Assembly: GCA_002415135.1 (NCBI GenBank)
Contig: DIBY01000022.1
Location: 62,001-126,000 of the forward strand
DNA from: Flavobacteriales bacterium UBA5040
Lineage (GTDB): Bacteria; Bacteroidota; Bacteroidia; Flavobacteriales; Weeksellaceae
Length of the DNA stretch: 64,000 bases
Direction: 5' to 3'
Shown: piece after piece, positions 25,658 through 34,101 of the stretch
How positions within the stretch are numbered: position 1 is the first letter of the stretch
Layout of the letters: each line of letters opens with the position of its first letter
Program-made: the position numbers and the translations under genes
The notes under the pieces: generated by a model
The model's database searches: none
The model's input: only the letters and a program-made list of their open reading frames with translations
What the model was told of the DNA's origin: nothing

Positions 25658-27185
25658 TAACGATATAAAGCTTTTAAAAAATAAATCAATTATTAAATTC
25701 GAAGGAAAAGATTTCTTAGGTGAAGTCGGAATTGATGGCAGAATCTTTAAGGCATTGACTTACGCAAGAATCAGCGTCGGCGTAATTTCTCAGCAAGCCG
25801 TAGAAAACGGAATTTCAGTTTTAGTTAACGAAAGCGATTCTGAAAAAGCAGTAAACTGCTTGATCGACGAATTCGAAAATGAGAGAAAATCTGGGAAAGT
25901 AAATCAGATTTTCAGTGTTAATAACGTTTCCGTCTTAGGTTTCGTAGCTAAAGATTTTAATAAAATCATCTCTGAACTAGGGAGAAATAATATTTTTCCT
26001 TTAATCCTAAATCAAGTCGCGTCAGAGAACAGAATCAATTTAGTGGTGACTTCTTCACAAGATGAAAAAGCGAAAAATATCATTGAAGCAGAGATTTTTT
26101 CAAAACCTAAAACCGTTCACTTAGCGATGATCGGGCACGGGAAAGTTGGATCAACTTTAATTGACCAGGTTTTACAAAATGCCGAGGTGATCCGAAATCG
26201 AAAAAAACTCAACTTAAAAATCGTTGCGGTGGCAAATTCGCGAAAAATTGCGTTCAATAAAAGTGGCTTTAATGAAAACTGGGAAAACGATATTTTAGTT
26301 GCAGAAGAAGAGTCAACCATGGATTCCTTAATTAAATTTTCACAGGTTAATCAATTGGAAAATCTAATCGTAGTCGATAATACGGCGAGTGTCGATTTTG
26401 TAAAAAACTATACACGTTTAGCAGAAAACGGTTTCGATTTGGTTTCTTCCAACAAAATTTTCAATACGTTGTCAATCGGCGAATACCGGGATTTCCGACA
26501 TATTTTGAATAAGAGAAATAAAAAATATTTATATGAAACCAATGTTGGTGCAGGTTTACCATTAATTGATACTATTAAATTATTGCATCTTTCCGGTGAA
26601 AATATTACCAGAATCAAAGGGGTTTTTTCTGGCTCACTCAGTTATATTTTTAATAATTTTTCAGTTCGGGATGAGAAATTCTCCACGATTTTAAAAGAAG
26701 CAATGGATCAAGGATTCACAGAGCCAGATCCTCGTGAAGATCTTTCCGGAAATGATGTTGCCAGGAAACTATTGATCCTAGCAAGAGAACTCGATCTGAG
26801 TAATGAATTTACCGATATCAATATTGAAAGTTTGATTCCGGATCATTTGGAAGATCTGGATAAAAATGATTTCCTTAAAAGTTTAGATCTTTTAGATGCC
26901 CATTTTGAAGAAGTAAAAAAGAATCAAAAAGAAAATCACGTTTTACGTTTGGTCGGCGATTTACACGGCGATTTACAACAGGAAAAAGGAGAACTCGATG
27001 TTCAGTTAATTTCTGTTCCCGCCAATTCAGCGCTTGGACAATTAAAAGGTTCAGATTCTATTTTTGAAATTTATACCGAAAGTTACGGTGATAATCCGAT
27101 TGTAATTATGGGTGCAGGAGCGGGTGCGAAGGTAACCGCACGAGGAGTTTTCGGAGATATTTTAAGATTGTCCGAAAACAAATAA
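25647..27185 (+). CDS. Homoserine dehydrogenase with N-terminal ACT domains
   Basis: NAD(P)-dependent reduction of aspartate semialdehyde to homoserine. The protein has 512 residues. About the first 150 look like ACT regulatory domains (GEVGIDGRIFKALTYARISVGVISQQAVENGISVLV), as in the linker of bifunctional ThrA/MetL but with no kinase domain. The nucleotide-binding glycine motif is GHGKVGSTL (about residue 161). The dehydrogenase signature is ETNVGAGLPLIDTIK and GVFSGSLSYIFNNF (about residues 293-335), with catalytic Asp/Lys in SGNDVARKLLILAREL. Its place after metX and under the SAM switch suggests it is the methionine-branch isoenzyme. Confidence 0.88.
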   Translation: MKNNNDIKLLKNKSIIKFEGKDFLGEVGIDGRIFKALTYARISVGVISQQAVENGISVLVNESDSEKAVNCLIDEFENERKSGKVNQIFSVNNVSVLGFVAKDFNKIISELGRNNIFPLILNQVASENRINLVVTSSQDEKAKNIIEAEIFSKPKTVHLAMIGHGKVGSTLIDQVLQNAEVIRNRKKLNLKIVAVANSRKIAFNKSGFNENWENDILVAEEESTMDSLIKFSQVNQLENLIVVDNTASVDFVKNYTRLAENGFDLVSSNKIFNTLSIGEYRDFRHILNKRNKKYLYETNVGAGLPLIDTIKLLHLSGENITRIKGVFSGSLSYIFNNFSVRDEKFSTILKEAMDQGFTEPDPREDLSGNDVARKLLILARELDLSNEFTDINIESLIPDHLEDLDKNDFLKSLDLLDAHFEEVKKNQKENHVLRLVGDLHGDLQQEKGELDVQLISVPANSALGQLKGSDSIFEIYTESYGDNPIVIMGAGAGAKVTARGVFGDILRLSENK

Positions 27186-27272
27186 TCGTTTTTATTTATT
27201 TAAACTTAACAAATCGAATCGCGACGACCAATAAATTAACCTACGAATTTATTCATAGGAAAAAATAGAAAA

Positions 27273-28283
27273 ATGAAAAATACAGCAGCACTTTATAAAG
27301 CGTTAAAGGAAAGAATTCTCGTCCTTGATGGGGCGATGGGAACGATGCTTCAACGGTATAAATTCACAGAAGAAGATTATCGTGGCGAACGTTTTAAAGA
27401 TTGGGAACATTCTTTAAAAGGAAATAATGATTTACTTTCCTTGACGCAACCTCAAGCAATCGAAGAAGTTCATCGAAAATATTTAGAAGCCGATGCCGAT
27501 ATCATCGAAACCAATACGTTTTCCGGAACCACAATCGCCATGGCCGATTACCACATGGAAGATCTGGTGTATGAACTCAATTTCAATTCCGCAAAAATTG
27601 CCAGAAAAGTCTGTGACGAATTCACCAATCAAAATCCTGACAAACCAAGATTTGTCGCAGGTTCGATGGGACCAACCAATAAGACGGCAAGTTTAAGTCC
27701 AGATGTTAATGATCCGGGTTATCGAGCCATCACTTTTGATGAATTGCGTTTGGCGTATAAACTTCAAGCAGAAGCACTTCTAGATGGTGGTTCCGATATT
27801 CTTTTGGTCGAAACAATCTTCGATACTTTAAATGCGAAAGCTGCACTTTTTGCGATTGATGAAATTCAGGAAGAAAGAAATATTAAAATTCCAATCATGG
27901 TTTCAGGAACGATCACCGATGCTTCCGGACGAACTTTGAGCGGACAAACCGCTGAAGCATTTTTGATCTCTATTTCCCATCTGAATTTACTGAGTGTTGG
28001 TTTAAACTGTGCTTTAGGAGCAAAACAACTTACGCCTTATTTAGAAACTTTATCTAAGAATTCCGACTTCTTTATTTCCGCTTATCCGAACGCCGGTTTA
28101 CCAAATGCTTTCGGACAATACGATGAAACCCCGGAATTCATGGCAGAACAAATTCGGGAATATGCCGAAAAAGGACTCATCAATATTATTGGTGGTTGTT
28201 GCGGAACAACTCCGCCACACATTAAAGCGATTGCGGATCTGGTGAAAGATTATGAACCTCGGAAAATTAGTGTAAAATTTTAG
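27273..28283 (+). CDS. Methionine synthase part 1, homocysteine-binding domain
   Basis: Zinc-dependent homocysteine S-methyltransferase barrel of 336 residues, matching the first quarter of E. coli MetH. ILVLDGAMGTMLQRY opens the domain, and the zinc cysteines are seen in GLNCALGA (about residue 248) and GGCCGTTPPH (about residues 313-314). It ends just after this domain, so the remaining domains come from the separate gene at 29130. A split MetH is common in Flavobacteriia, as I recall. Between the two parts lie a RAYT-type transposase gene and REP hairpins. The 87-bp leader contains an imperfect hairpin near 27240-27259. Confidence 0.9.
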   Translation: MKNTAALYKALKERILVLDGAMGTMLQRYKFTEEDYRGERFKDWEHSLKGNNDLLSLTQPQAIEEVHRKYLEADADIIETNTFSGTTIAMADYHMEDLVYELNFNSAKIARKVCDEFTNQNPDKPRFVAGSMGPTNKTASLSPDVNDPGYRAITFDELRLAYKLQAEALLDGGSDILLVETIFDTLNAKAALFAIDEIQEERNIKIPIMVSGTITDASGRTLSGQTAEAFLISISHLNLLSVGLNCALGAKQLTPYLETLSKNSDFFISAYPNAGLPNAFGQYDETPEFMAEQIREYAEKGLINIIGGCCGTTPPHIKAIADLVKDYEPRKISVKF

Positions 28284-28328
28284 ATCAAATAAATATTGGA
28301 TTTCGCCATAAAGCCATAACGTAATAAA

Positions 28329-28380
28329 GCCACGAAGTGGCGTAATCAAAAGCATCGGGTAAGCGAAGCGCAGCCCAATG
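28329..28380. repeat. REP-like unit upstream of the transposase
   Basis: GCCACGAAGTGGC (28329-28341), then GTAATCAAAAG, then an imperfect CATcGGG...CCCAATG inverted repeat (28353-28380). This is the two-hairpin unit also seen after the transposase and after metH part 2, here in the GAA-loop orientation. Confidence 0.75.
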
Positions 28381-28460
28381 AAAATAAACAAGAATAGGAA
28401 AAAGATCTGAAAGACGATAATCAAAATTCACAGACGAAACATTTAATCAAAACATACAAA

Positions 28461-28913
28461 ATGGGACAATCTTTAAATAAAATTTATGTGCATTTAGTTT
28501 TCACAACCAAGCATCGAAATCCTTTGATAACGGTTGCAATACAAGATGAATTGTTTAACTATTTAGGTGGTATTTGTAAAGGTCTGGAATGCAATCCAAT
28601 CCAAGTTGGAGGTTACAGAGATCACGTTCATATCTTATGTTTGTTATCGAAGAAAATTGCGCTAATGAAATTGGTGGAAGAGGTAAAGTCGCATTCTTCA
28701 AAATGGATTAAAACAAAAGGAATTGATTTTGAAAATTTTTATTGGCAGAATGGCTACGGAGCGTTTTCTGTCAATCCAACAGAAATTGAAGTCGTGAAAA
28801 ATTATATTATTAATCAGGAAGAACATCATAAAACGAAATCTTTTCAGGAAGAATTTTTAGGATTTTTAAAGAAATATAATGTTGAATTTGATGACAGATA
28901 TATTTGGGATTGA
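28461..28913 (+). CDS. REP-associated tyrosine transposase (IS200-like Y1)
   Basis: Single-strand HUH endonuclease of 150 residues. It shows the His-x-His pair of Y1 transposases (GYRDHVHILCLL, H55 and H57) and the catalytic tyrosine in WQNGYGAFSV (Tyr99), followed by the family ending VKNYIINQEEHHKTKSFQEEFLGFLKKY. The protein lacks a TnpB partner and is flanked by inverted copies of GCCACGAAGTGGC hairpins, as RAYT genes are flanked by REPs. It is full-length and apparently intact. It sits between the two halves of metH in the same orientation and so would be co-transcribed under the SAM switch. Confidence 0.88.
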   Translation: MGQSLNKIYVHLVFTTKHRNPLITVAIQDELFNYLGGICKGLECNPIQVGGYRDHVHILCLLSKKIALMKLVEEVKSHSSKWIKTKGIDFENFYWQNGYGAFSVNPTEIEVVKNYIINQEEHHKTKSFQEEFLGFLKKYNVEFDDRYIWD

Positions 28914-28931
28914 TGCATTTAATAGGATTAC

Positions 28932-29110
28932 GCCACTTCGTGGCTTTGGTTCAACCGTGTATTTTTCATTGGGCTACACCCAATGCTAATGATTACGCCA
29001 CTTCGTGGCTGGAATTGAAATCTCTGATTCGCTATTGGTTTTATCCAATGTTGATGATTGCGTCAGTTAATTGGGCTTCACCCAATGGTAGTGGTACGCC
29101 ACTTCGTGGC
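28932..29110. repeat. Cluster of REP-like hairpins downstream of the transposase
   Basis: Three copies of GCCACTTCGTGGC lie at 28932-28944, 28997-29009 and 29098-29110, the first two preceded by GATTAC and the third by GGTAC. Between them are the second-type palindromes CATTGGGCTACACCCAATG (28967-28985), ATTGGGCTTCACCCAAT (29070-29086) and a decayed ATTGG...CCAAT (29034-29049). Their orientation is opposite to the upstream unit, giving inverted flanks around the transposase. Confidence 0.8.
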
Positions 29111-29129
29111 TTTATAAAAGAATAAAAAA

Positions 29130-31790
29130 ATGAAATATTTAAAACTCTCAGGTCTCGAACCTTTAATTATAACGCCTGAATCCAACTTTATTAATGTTGG
29201 AGAAAGAACTAATGTCGCGGGTTCTAAAAAATTTCTTCGACTCATTAAAGAAGAAAAATATTCAGAAGCACTCGATATTGCCCGTGAACAGGTTGATGGC
29301 GGCGCCCAAATTCTGGACGTCAATTTTGACGATGGATTACTCGACGGAAAATATGCCATGGTTAAGTTTCTGAATCTAATTGCGTCAGAGCCTGATATTT
29401 CTCGGATTCCAATTATGATTGATTCTTCCAAATGGGAAATTCTGGAAGCCGGATTACAGGTTGTTCAAGGAAAATGTGTGGTGAACTCCATCAGTTTAAA
29501 AGAGGGTGAAGCAGAATTTATTCATCACGCAAAAACCATTAAAAGATACGGTGCAGCAGTAATTGTAATGGCTTTTGATGAAAAGGGACAAGCCGATAAT
29601 TTCGACCGAAGAATTGAAATCTGTAATAGATCTTATGATATTTTAGTCAACCAGGTTGGCTTTGCTTCTGAAGATATTATTTTCGATTTGAATATTTTCC
29701 CCGTTGCGACAGGAATGGAAGAGCATCGTAGAAATGCTTTGGATTTCATTGAGGCGACGAAATGGGTTCGGGAGAATTTGCCAAATGTTTCGGTGAGTGG
29801 AGGTGTATCCAATGTTTCTTTTTCTTTTAGAGGAAATGATAATGTTCGGGAAGCGATGCATTCAGTGTTTCTCTACCATGCGATTAAAGCGGGAATGAAT
29901 ATGGGAATCGTGAATCCATCGATGTTGGAAGTGTATGACGAAATTCCGAAAGAATTATTGGAATTGGTAGAAGACGTGATGCTCGATAGAAGAGAAGATT
30001 CTACCGAACGACTTTTAGATTATTCTGAACGAGTAAAATCTACCAAGAAAGAATTCGTAGAAGAATTAGAATGGCGAAAAGAACCTTTGCAAAATAGAAT
30101 TACGCACGCTTTGGTGAAAGGAATCGACCGGTTTATCATCGAAGATGTAGAGAAAGCACGAACGGTTTCTAAAAGACCTTTGGATGTTATTGAAATTAAT
30201 TTGATGACAGGAATGGGCGTTGTCGGTGATCTTTTCGGAAGCGGAAAAATGTTTTTACCGCAAGTTGTAAAGTCAGCGCGGGTGATGAAAAAAGCCGTTG
30301 CTTATTTGCAGCCTTTCATTGAAGCCGAAAAAGATGAAAAACAAAAGCCAAACGGAAAAATTTTAATGGCAACGGTAAAAGGCGATGTTCATGATATTGG
30401 TAAAAATATTGTGAGCGTAGTTTTGGGTTGTAATAATTACGAAATTATCGATTTAGGCGTGATGGTTCCGGCGGAGAAAATCATTCAGGCAGCGATCGAT
30501 CACCAAGTCGATGTAATTGGTTTGAGCGGATTGATCACACCGAGTTTAGATGAGATGGTTCACGTTGCTGATGAATTGCAAAGAAAGAATTTAGATTTCC
30601 CTTTGTTGATCGGAGGAGCAACAACTTCAAAAGCACATACAGCAGTAAAGATATTTCCGAAATATGGAAATACAGTTGTTCATGTGAATGATGCATCAAG
30701 AGCTGTTGGCGTGGTTTCTCAATTATTGGATCATAATAATGTGCAGTTTAAAGCAGACCTAAAAATCGATTATGAAGATTTCCGAGTGAAGTTTTTGAAC
30801 CGTCAAATCGATAAAGAATATGTTTCTATCGCAGATGCCAGAAAACAAAAATTTACCATCGATTGGGAAAACGAAGAAAGCGTAAAACCTAAAAACTTAG
30901 GAATTCATCTTATCGAAAATCAGGATTTAAGAGAGTTGCTGGATTTTATGGATTGGACACCTTTCTTCAGAAGTTGGGAACTTCATGGGAAATTTCCGCA
31001 GATTTTAACCGATGAGGTTGTGGGCGAACAGGCGACGGAATTGTTCAAAGAAGCCAAGGTGATGTTAGATAAAATCCTTGATGAAAAACTGTTTATAGCA
31101 AAAGGAATTTTTGGAATTTTCCCTGCAAACTCAAATAGTCAAGATGATGTTTTGGTTTATGACGAACAGAAAAATGAACTGGCAAAATTCCATACTTTAA
31201 GACAACAGTTAAAAAAATCTGCCGGGAAAGAATATCACGCATTAAGTGATTTCATCGCTCCAGAAACTTCTGGTAAACAAGATTATGTCGGAGCGTTTGC
31301 CGTTACAACTGGCTTTGGAACGGAGGAATTGGCTCAAACCTATTACGATGACGGCGATGATTATAATGCCATTATTGTAAAAGCTTTAGCGGATCGTTTG
31401 GCAGAAGCATTTGCCGAATTCCTGCATCATAAAGTCCGAACTGAATTCTGGGGTTACGCTGAAAATGAAACGTTAGAAAACGAAGATCTGATCGCTGAAA
31501 AATATTTGGGAATTCGTCCGGCACCGGGTTATCCGGCCTGCCCAGATCATTTGGAAAAAACTACGATTTGGGATTTGCTTAAAGTAAAAGAAAATATCGG
31601 TTTAGAATTAACAGAAAGTTTAGCAATGTTTCCAACAGCCGCAGTTTCTGGATATTACTTTGGAAATCCTAAAGCGAAATATTTTGGAGTCGGAAAAATT
31701 TCTGAAGATCAGTTAAAAGATTATGCCGAAAGAAAAGAAGTTGATTTAGAATTTGCCAGAAAATGGCTAAGTCCGAATTTGGCGGATTAA
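29130..31790 (+). CDS. metH: Methionine synthase part 2, cobalamin-dependent
   Basis: Transfers the methyl group from methyltetrahydrofolate via cobalamin to homocysteine. The 886-residue protein holds the domains missing from the gene at 27273: pterin-binding (FINVGERTNVAGSKKF, residues 19-34, to about 270), B12 cap (about 320-410), B12-binding with the lower-ligand motif GDVHDIGKNI (about 425-434) plus SGLITPSLDEMV and GGATTSKAHTAVKI, and the activation domain (about 570-886) with the SAM-binding RPAPGYPACPDH near residue 795. Together the two genes cover all MetH modules, so they presumably assemble into one enzyme. A REP hairpin begins 4 nt after the stop. Confidence 0.94.
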   Translation: MKYLKLSGLEPLIITPESNFINVGERTNVAGSKKFLRLIKEEKYSEALDIAREQVDGGAQILDVNFDDGLLDGKYAMVKFLNLIASEPDISRIPIMIDSSKWEILEAGLQVVQGKCVVNSISLKEGEAEFIHHAKTIKRYGAAVIVMAFDEKGQADNFDRRIEICNRSYDILVNQVGFASEDIIFDLNIFPVATGMEEHRRNALDFIEATKWVRENLPNVSVSGGVSNVSFSFRGNDNVREAMHSVFLYHAIKAGMNMGIVNPSMLEVYDEIPKELLELVEDVMLDRREDSTERLLDYSERVKSTKKEFVEELEWRKEPLQNRITHALVKGIDRFIIEDVEKARTVSKRPLDVIEINLMTGMGVVGDLFGSGKMFLPQVVKSARVMKKAVAYLQPFIEAEKDEKQKPNGKILMATVKGDVHDIGKNIVSVVLGCNNYEIIDLGVMVPAEKIIQAAIDHQVDVIGLSGLITPSLDEMVHVADELQRKNLDFPLLIGGATTSKAHTAVKIFPKYGNTVVHVNDASRAVGVVSQLLDHNNVQFKADLKIDYEDFRVKFLNRQIDKEYVSIADARKQKFTIDWENEESVKPKNLGIHLIENQDLRELLDFMDWTPFFRSWELHGKFPQILTDEVVGEQATELFKEAKVMLDKILDEKLFIAKGIFGIFPANSNSQDDVLVYDEQKNELAKFHTLRQQLKKSAGKEYHALSDFIAPETSGKQDYVGAFAVTTGFGTEELAQTYYDDGDDYNAIIVKALADRLAEAFAEFLHHKVRTEFWGYAENETLENEDLIAEKYLGIRPAPGYPACPDHLEKTTIWDLLKVKENIGLELTESLAMFPTAAVSGYYFGNPKAKYFGVGKISEDQLKDYAERKEVDLEFARKWLSPNLAD

Positions 31791-31794
31791 AAAA

Positions 31795-31973
31795 GCCACG
31801 AAGTGGCGGAATCAATAGCAATGGGTGAAGCCCATTGAAAAGAAATCAACAGCAATGGGTGTGGCCCATTGAAAAGAAATCAGCAGCAATGGATGAAACC
31901 CATCGCAAAGAAATCAGAAACAATGGGTGAATTGAAAAAAAATCAGGAATTTGGTGCGAAGCCCTGAAAGGGC
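31795..31973. repeat. REP hairpins and a 34-bp tandem array after metH
   Basis: GCCACGAAGTGGC (31795-31807) is followed by a tandem array of about 3.4 units of 34 bp (31819-31934), each with a palindrome such as CAATGGGTGAAGCCCATTG and a linker AAAAGAAATCA. The third unit carries substitutions and the fourth is truncated. A variant hairpin, GCCCTGAAAGGGC (31961-31973), follows with the same GTAATCAAAA flank. The two stems differ at two pairs but remain fully complementary. Nothing here codes for protein. Confidence 0.8.
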
Positions 31974-32036
31974 GTAATCAAAATGAGGAATTGCGTTCTT
32001 CTAAATTATCGAAAGATTTAATTAAACACCAAATCT

Positions 32037-32117
32037 GCAGCCCGACTTGAGTGGAAATCCTTTTTGTGAAGCAAAGCGGAACAAAAAGATTGGGAACGGA
32101 AGGCGGAAATCGCTGCC
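32037..32117 (+). repeat. Dispersed repeat, copy B (GCAGCCCGACTTGA family)
   Basis: GCAGCCCGACTTGAGTGGAA, CCTTTTTGTGAAGC, CGGAACAAAAAG and GGAAGGCGGAAATCGCTGCC follow each other. The order and most of the sequence match copy C (37436-37535, reverse); copy A at 12687 shares the first part. It belongs to the roughly 500-bp noncoding stretch between metH and metF. Confidence 0.65.
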
Positions 32118-32143
32118 ATTAAAAAACATTAAGAAAATAAAAA

Positions 32144-32222
32144 AAAGATTCGGCTTTGGCAAATGTCTGCCATAAAAGAAAATAGAAAAGGGTAAAAGAT
32201 TCGGCCCTGCCAAATGTCTGCC
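32144..32222. repeat. Two copies of a 28-nt GATTCGGC...CTGCC motif
   Basis: Copies at 32144-32171 and 32195-32222 begin AAAGATTCGGC and end CAAATGTCTGCC, differing only at three central bases. A third copy lies reversed at 37388-37415, and in both places the motif sits beside a GCAGCCCGACTTGA repeat. Confidence 0.65.
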
Positions 32223-32243
32223 CCAAAAAATAATTAAAAATTA

Positions 32244-32271
32244 AAGTGAGATCGTTTTGCCATGCTCACTT
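32244..32271 (+). promoter_or_regulatory. Hairpin in the metF leader
   Basis: AAGTGAG (32244-32250) pairs with CTCACTT (32265-32271) across a 14-nt loop, 17 nt before the metF ATG. There is no T tract, so it is not an obvious terminator. Its role is unknown. Confidence 0.3.
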
Positions 32272-32288
32272 ACAATGAAAACTATAAA

Positions 32289-33245
32289 ATGAAAATCACA
32301 GATCACATAAAAAACGCGAACGGAAAAACGTTGTTCTCCATAGAAATTATTCCGCCCACAAAGGGAACAGGAATCGAAGACTTGTATAAAAATATCGATC
32401 CGCTGATGGAATTTAAGCCGCCGTTTATCGATGTGACAACTTCGCGGGAAGAATACATTTATCTGGATAAGGGCAATGGTTTGATGGAGCGAAAAACCAC
32501 AAGAATGCGTCCGGGAACTCTCGGAATCTGTGCGGCAATTCAGCATAAATATAATGTAGATACGGTTCCGCATGTTTTGTGCGGCGGTTTTACGAAAGAG
32601 GAAACTGAATATCTTTTGGTCGACTGTATGTATTTGGGAATTGAAAATATTATGGCGTTGCGTGGTGATGCGATGAAAGGTCAGCAGTATTTTGAACCGA
32701 CTGCAGGCGGACATAAAAATGCAATGAATTTGGTTCATCAAATGAATGATCTGGGTCGTGGGAAATATTTACATGAAGAGAAGGCCTGCGAGGAACATAA
32801 TAAATTTTGTATAGGCGTCGCGGGTTATCCCGAAAAACATATAGAAGCACCATCGATGAATTACGATCTGAAATGGCTGAAACAAAAAGTAGATGCAGGT
32901 GCAGATTATGTAGTGACACAAATGTTTTTTGATAATAAAAAATTCATCGACTTTGTGAATAGTGCCAGAGAAATGGGAATTACAGTTCCGATTATTCCCG
33001 GAATTAAACCAATTGCCACCAAGAAGCAGTTGCAACTTTTGCCACAGGTCTTTAAGATCGATCTGCCAGAGGATTTAATTTCAGCCGTAGAAAACGCTAA
33101 AGATAATGTTGCCGTAAAACAGATCGGAATTGAGTGGGCAATCAACCAATGTAGAGAATTACTTGATTTTGAGGCGCCTGTTCTGCATTTTTACTCGATG
33201 GGTAAAAGTGATAATATTAAGAAAATTGCCCGGGAACTTTTTTAA
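32289..33245 (+). CDS. metF: Methylenetetrahydrofolate reductase
   Basis: FAD enzyme that makes 5-methyltetrahydrofolate, the methyl donor for MetH. It has 318 residues from the ATG at 32289 (MKITDHIKNANGKTLFSIEIIPPTKG). The catalytic Glu is in FSIEIIPP (about residue 18). LGIENIMALRGDA (about 120) and DAGADYVVTQMFFD (about 205), plus PIIPGIKPI, are typical. An in-frame ATG at 32262 lies inside a hairpin and the family normally begins near the later start. It is the last methionine gene, ends at a strong terminator, and is about 500 bp from metH across repeats, so it may have its own promoter. Confidence 0.93.
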   Translation: MKITDHIKNANGKTLFSIEIIPPTKGTGIEDLYKNIDPLMEFKPPFIDVTTSREEYIYLDKGNGLMERKTTRMRPGTLGICAAIQHKYNVDTVPHVLCGGFTKEETEYLLVDCMYLGIENIMALRGDAMKGQQYFEPTAGGHKNAMNLVHQMNDLGRGKYLHEEKACEEHNKFCIGVAGYPEKHIEAPSMNYDLKWLKQKVDAGADYVVTQMFFDNKKFIDFVNSAREMGITVPIIPGIKPIATKKQLQLLPQVFKIDLPEDLISAVENAKDNVAVKQIGIEWAINQCRELLDFEAPVLHFYSMGKSDNIKKIARELF

Positions 33246-33265
33246 CCTGTTTAAATTCATATTAC

Positions 33266-33306
33266 AAAAAAAGCCAGGTTTTAAAATTTAAAACCTGGCT
33301 TTTTCT
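33266..33306. terminator. Bidirectional terminator after metF
   Basis: A 12-bp stem AAGCCAGGTTTT / AAAACCTGGCTT, bordered by A5-7 on the left and TTTTT on the right, between the convergent metF gene and the minus-strand gene ending at 33319. Confidence 0.9.
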
Positions 33307-33318
33307 ATAGTGGATTTA

Positions 33319-33996
33319 TTATTGATTAAGGAAATTCCCTAATTTTATTAAATCTTCTTCTCGGTTGAGTTTGATTTTGTTTTTATCCATAAACTCTTTA
33401 ATTTCTTTTGCTTTGTGTGGCATTTCGGCAGCCAGTTCTTTGGCGTTTTTTGGAATTTTTATAAAGCTGTTTTCAAACTGGATAAAATACATCGGTTTTT
33501 GAGTACTAAACTGTGCTGGTGTTCCTGCTATCATAGAATTTGGCGCTGGAGTAGCGGCAGTATATTTAGCTACTACTTTTTTTAGAATCCGATATTTTCC
33601 GCTGTTCAATTCAAAAAAATGTCCGGAATAAAGATCATTCGTTTTTACAAAAACTAATTTCTCTTTGGTGGTGGTAAAAGTAAAACTTGGCGTAGGCTCG
33701 TCTTTCGGCAATTCGTACACCGTTCCTTTTTCCGAAACTTCCACCGTGTCTAGAAAAATGTTGTAGCGAATCGGAATCGTGCCTGATGTCTCACCAACTT
33801 TCGCATCGATAAACTTGGAGTAATAATAAGGTATTCCTTGAATGTCAGCATATTTTATTTTCTCTTTCCCGTTGTTAAATTCATCGATTTGCTGATTGAA
33901 TTTGATGTTACTGCTGATTTCGCGTAATGAAATTTGTTGTGCTTGAGCTAAACTCGCAGTCAGTACAATGGAAAGTATGCTAATAATCGATTTCAT
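33319..33996 (-). CDS. Secreted protein of unknown function
   Basis: Protein of 225 residues with a clear signal peptide (MKSIISILSIVLTASLAQAQ, residues 1-20). The mature part is rich in Lys and Thr, mostly beta-strand in the middle (GTVYELPKDEPTPSFTFTTTKEKLVFVKTNDLYSGHFFELNSGKYRILKKVV), with a charged helical C-terminus. I do not recognise a domain. Similar proteins occur as single genes in Chryseobacterium-like genomes, as I recall. A near-consensus -7 box, TATATTTA on the minus strand, lies at 34020-34027. Confidence 0.75.
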   Translation of the reverse strand: MKSIISILSIVLTASLAQAQQISLREISSNIKFNQQIDEFNNGKEKIKYADIQGIPYYYSKFIDAKVGETSGTIPIRYNIFLDTVEVSEKGTVYELPKDEPTPSFTFTTTKEKLVFVKTNDLYSGHFFELNSGKYRILKKVVAKYTAATPAPNSMIAGTPAQFSTQKPMYFIQFENSFIKIPKNAKELAAEMPHKAKEIKEFMDKNKIKLNREEDLIKLGNFLNQ

Positions 33997-34101
33997 ATTT
34001 TTTGTTTTAAAGGGGATTGTAAATATACTTTTTTTCTAATATTGAAAAACTATGCTTAGTTTATAACAGTAAAACCACTTGATCAAAAGGTTAGATGGAA
34101 A

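Noticed and set aside
28904..29125. A 73-codon frame after the transposase
   Set aside because: It is made of translated REP palindromes (repeated RHFVA/TSW-type segments), so it is an artefact of the repeats.
31819..31934. Regular 34-bp repeats that could suggest a CRISPR array
   Set aside because: The units are contiguous with no unique spacers, only about 3.4 copies exist, and no cas genes are nearby. It is a tandem of palindromic units.
32022..32213. A minus-strand frame of 63 codons between metH and metF
   Set aside because: It consists of dispersed repeat copy B and the 28-nt motifs in translation.
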